A stretch of DNA of 64,000 nucleotides from NCBI RefSeq assembly GCF_949628215.1, contig NC_134276.1, forward strand, positions 67,620,233 through 67,684,232. The letters run 5' to 3'. Of the stretch, positions 62,267 through 64,000 are shown in pieces; positions within the stretch are counted from its first letter, which is position 1; every line of letters begins with the position of its first letter. The notes below the pieces were generated by a model. That model was not told the origin of the DNA, did no database searches, and saw only the letters and a list, made by a program, of their open reading frames with translations. A program made the translations under genes and the position numbers. This DNA comes from Phalacrocorax aristotelis. Its lineage: Eukaryota > Chordata > Aves > Suliformes > Phalacrocoracidae.

Positions 62267-63775
62267 TTAGAATCATAGCATCATAGAATGCCCTGAGTTG
62301 GAAGGGAACCCACAAGGATCATCACGTCCAACTCCTGTCCCTGCACAGGACAACCCCAAAATTCACACCATGTCTCTGAGGGCGTTGTCCAAACGCTTCT
62401 TGAATAGCATCAGGCTTGGTGCTGTGACTACCTCCCTGGAGAGCCTGTGCCAGGGCTCCACCACCCTCTGGGTGAGGAACCTTTTCCTAATATCCAACCT
62501 AAACCTCCCCTGGCACATCTTCCTGCCATTCCCTTGGGTCCTGTCACTGGTCGCCCAAGAGAAGAGATCGGTGCCTGCCCCTCCTCCTCCCCTTGTGAGG
62601 AAGCTGCAGACCACAATGAGGTCTCCCCTCAGTCTCCTCTTCTCCAGCCTGAACAAACCAAGTGACTTTAGCTGCTCCTCATACAGTTTCTCCTCTAAAC
62701 CCTTCACCAACTTCATGGCCCTTCTCTGGACACTCTCTGGTAGCTTTATATCCCTAATGTCCTGTGGAGCCCAAAACTGCACCCAGCACTTGAGGCGAGG
62801 CCGCACCAGTGCAGAGCAGAGCGGGAAAATCCCCTCCCTCGACCCACTGCAATGCGGGGCTTGATGCACCCCAGGACATGGTTGGCCCTCTTGGCTGCCA
62901 GGACACACTGTTGGCTTATGTTTAGCTTGCCATTAACCAGAACCCCCAGGTCCCTCTCCATGGAGCTGCTCTCCAGCCTCTCATTCCCCAGTCTGTACGT
63001 ACACCCAGGGTTGCTGTGCCCCAGGTGCAAAATCTGGCACTTGCCCTTGTTAAACTTCATACAGTTGGTGATTGCCCAGCTCTCCAGTCTGTCCAGATCC
63101 CTCTGCAGGGCCTCTCTGCCCTCGAGAGTGTCAACAGCTCCTCCCAATTTTGTGTCATCGGCAAACTTAATTAGCATTCCTTCCAGGCCTGCATCCAATT
63201 TACAAAAATCTTAAAGAGTACCGGCCCCAAGATGGATCCCTGTGGAACCCCACTAGTGACTGGACACCAGCCCAATGTAACCCCATTTACTATGACCCTT
63301 TGAGCCTGACCCATCAGCCAATTGCTCACCCACTGCATTACGTGTTTGTCCAGCTGTGTGCTGGACATTTTGTCCTGGAGGATACTGTGAGAGACAGTAT
63401 CGAAAGCTTTATTGAAATCCAGAAAGATTACATCGACTGGCTTCCCTTGGTCAACTATATGAGTAACCTTGTCATAGAAGGAAATTAAGTTTGTTAAGCA
63501 GGACTTTCTCCTCGTGAACCCGTGCTGGCTGGGACCAATGACTGTGCTGTCTTTCAGGTGTTTTTCAATAACTGCCAGAATATTCTTCTCCATAATTTTG
63601 CCAGGCACAGAAGTGAGACTGACGGGCCTGTAGTTACCAGGGTCATCCCTGTTGCTCTTCTTGAAGATTGGGATGACATTTGCCAGCTTCCAGTCAACTG
63701 GGACCTCTCCAGATTCCCAAGGGCATTGAAGAATAATTGAGAGGAGTCTTACTATGACATAGTACTTACTACCTA
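62267..63775 (-). mobile_element. CR1 LINE with partial reverse-transcriptase domain (about 1.5 kb, inactive)
   Basis: This is the longest CR1 in the window. On the minus strand it starts inside ORF2 near 63775. It reads [20 protein letters not shown], then the RT block [20 protein letters not shown], then [20 protein letters not shown]. The active-site block [12 protein letters not shown] lies near 63165, followed by [20 protein letters not shown] and the C-terminal [20 protein letters not shown] and LFSWATSDRTQGNGRKMCQG. It ends in an inverted TCATAGAATG tail at 62267-62290. Frame breaks near 63180 and 62800, and the missing 5' part (endonuclease and N-terminal RT), make it non-functional. 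Confidence 0.96.
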
Positions 63776-64000
63776 CCCAGGCCTGACAGTTTCTTCATCC
63801 CCTCTCTTCTGCACTTGTAACTTCTTAATAAAGTGAAAGGATTGGCCTTCTAATTCTGACACAAAAATAACTTGGGCACCAGCTCCCCTCTGCTGAGAAT
63901 CAGTGCTGAGTCTCCTCAGAGGCCTCTCCAAACTGCTCCGTATGAGGGCTTTTTGCTTACCATTCTCCCTTCCTGGCACCTTCGATAGAAATTATGCCAA
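63776..64000. other. Unassigned right edge
   Basis: No recognisable feature beyond the 5' truncation of the neighbouring CR1. Confidence 0.5.

Noticed and set aside
1..64000. CRISPR arrays, bacterial operons, phage or integrated retrovirus
   Set aside because: There are no spaced direct repeats and no bacterial gene organisation. I also saw no long terminal repeats with primer-binding site or gag/pol-like frames. The only reverse-transcriptase sequence is CR1-type.

Overview
The window looks like nuclear DNA from a bird. Its interspersed repeats are almost all CR1-type LINEs. Their 3' ends finish in short ATTCTRTG-like repeats with no poly(A) tail, as in birds and other reptiles, and gene density is low. 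The CR1 subfamily wording looks neoavian, but I cannot fix the species or the chromosome.

Only one protein-coding gene is supported. It is the 5' end of GAS6 (growth arrest-specific 6, a vitamin K-dependent TAM-receptor ligand) on the minus strand. Exon 1 (start codon and signal peptide, 11051 to 10982) and exon 2 (propeptide and Gla domain, 10506 to 10340) join in phase across a 475-bp GC-rich intron. Both lie in a CpG island spanning about 10.33-11.56 kb, which also holds the presumed TATA-less promoter. Bases 1-10339 are intron 2, which runs off the left edge. I found no exon 3 or later exon in it. It contains three CR1 pieces and a long imperfect hairpin at 6974-7069.

The remaining 52 kb or so (11.6-64 kb) lies upstream of GAS6. 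In it I see no convincing coding exon, tRNA, rRNA or CRISPR array, and no retrovirus that I could recognise. It is intergenic DNA with repeats of several ages. The oldest are a degraded CR1 reverse-transcriptase fossil at 13.1-14.3 kb, a MIR-like SINE at 20.5 kb, and a group of palindromic or duplicated old repeat copies at 36.4 and 43.4-45.6 kb. The younger ones are 5'-truncated CR1 copies at 32.1, 36.8, 48.8, 54.9, 59.7, 61.0 and 62.3-63.8 kb. A 411-bp pure polypurine microsatellite sits at 61.28-61.69 kb.

The most unusual object is at 36677-37091. A full-length U6 snRNA pseudogene is fused, with no gap, to a truncated CR1 3' end in the same orientation. This is the structure expected if CR1 reverse transcriptase switched templates onto U6 RNA. 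Calls rest on reading the sequence and on remembered family features. No database search was run.
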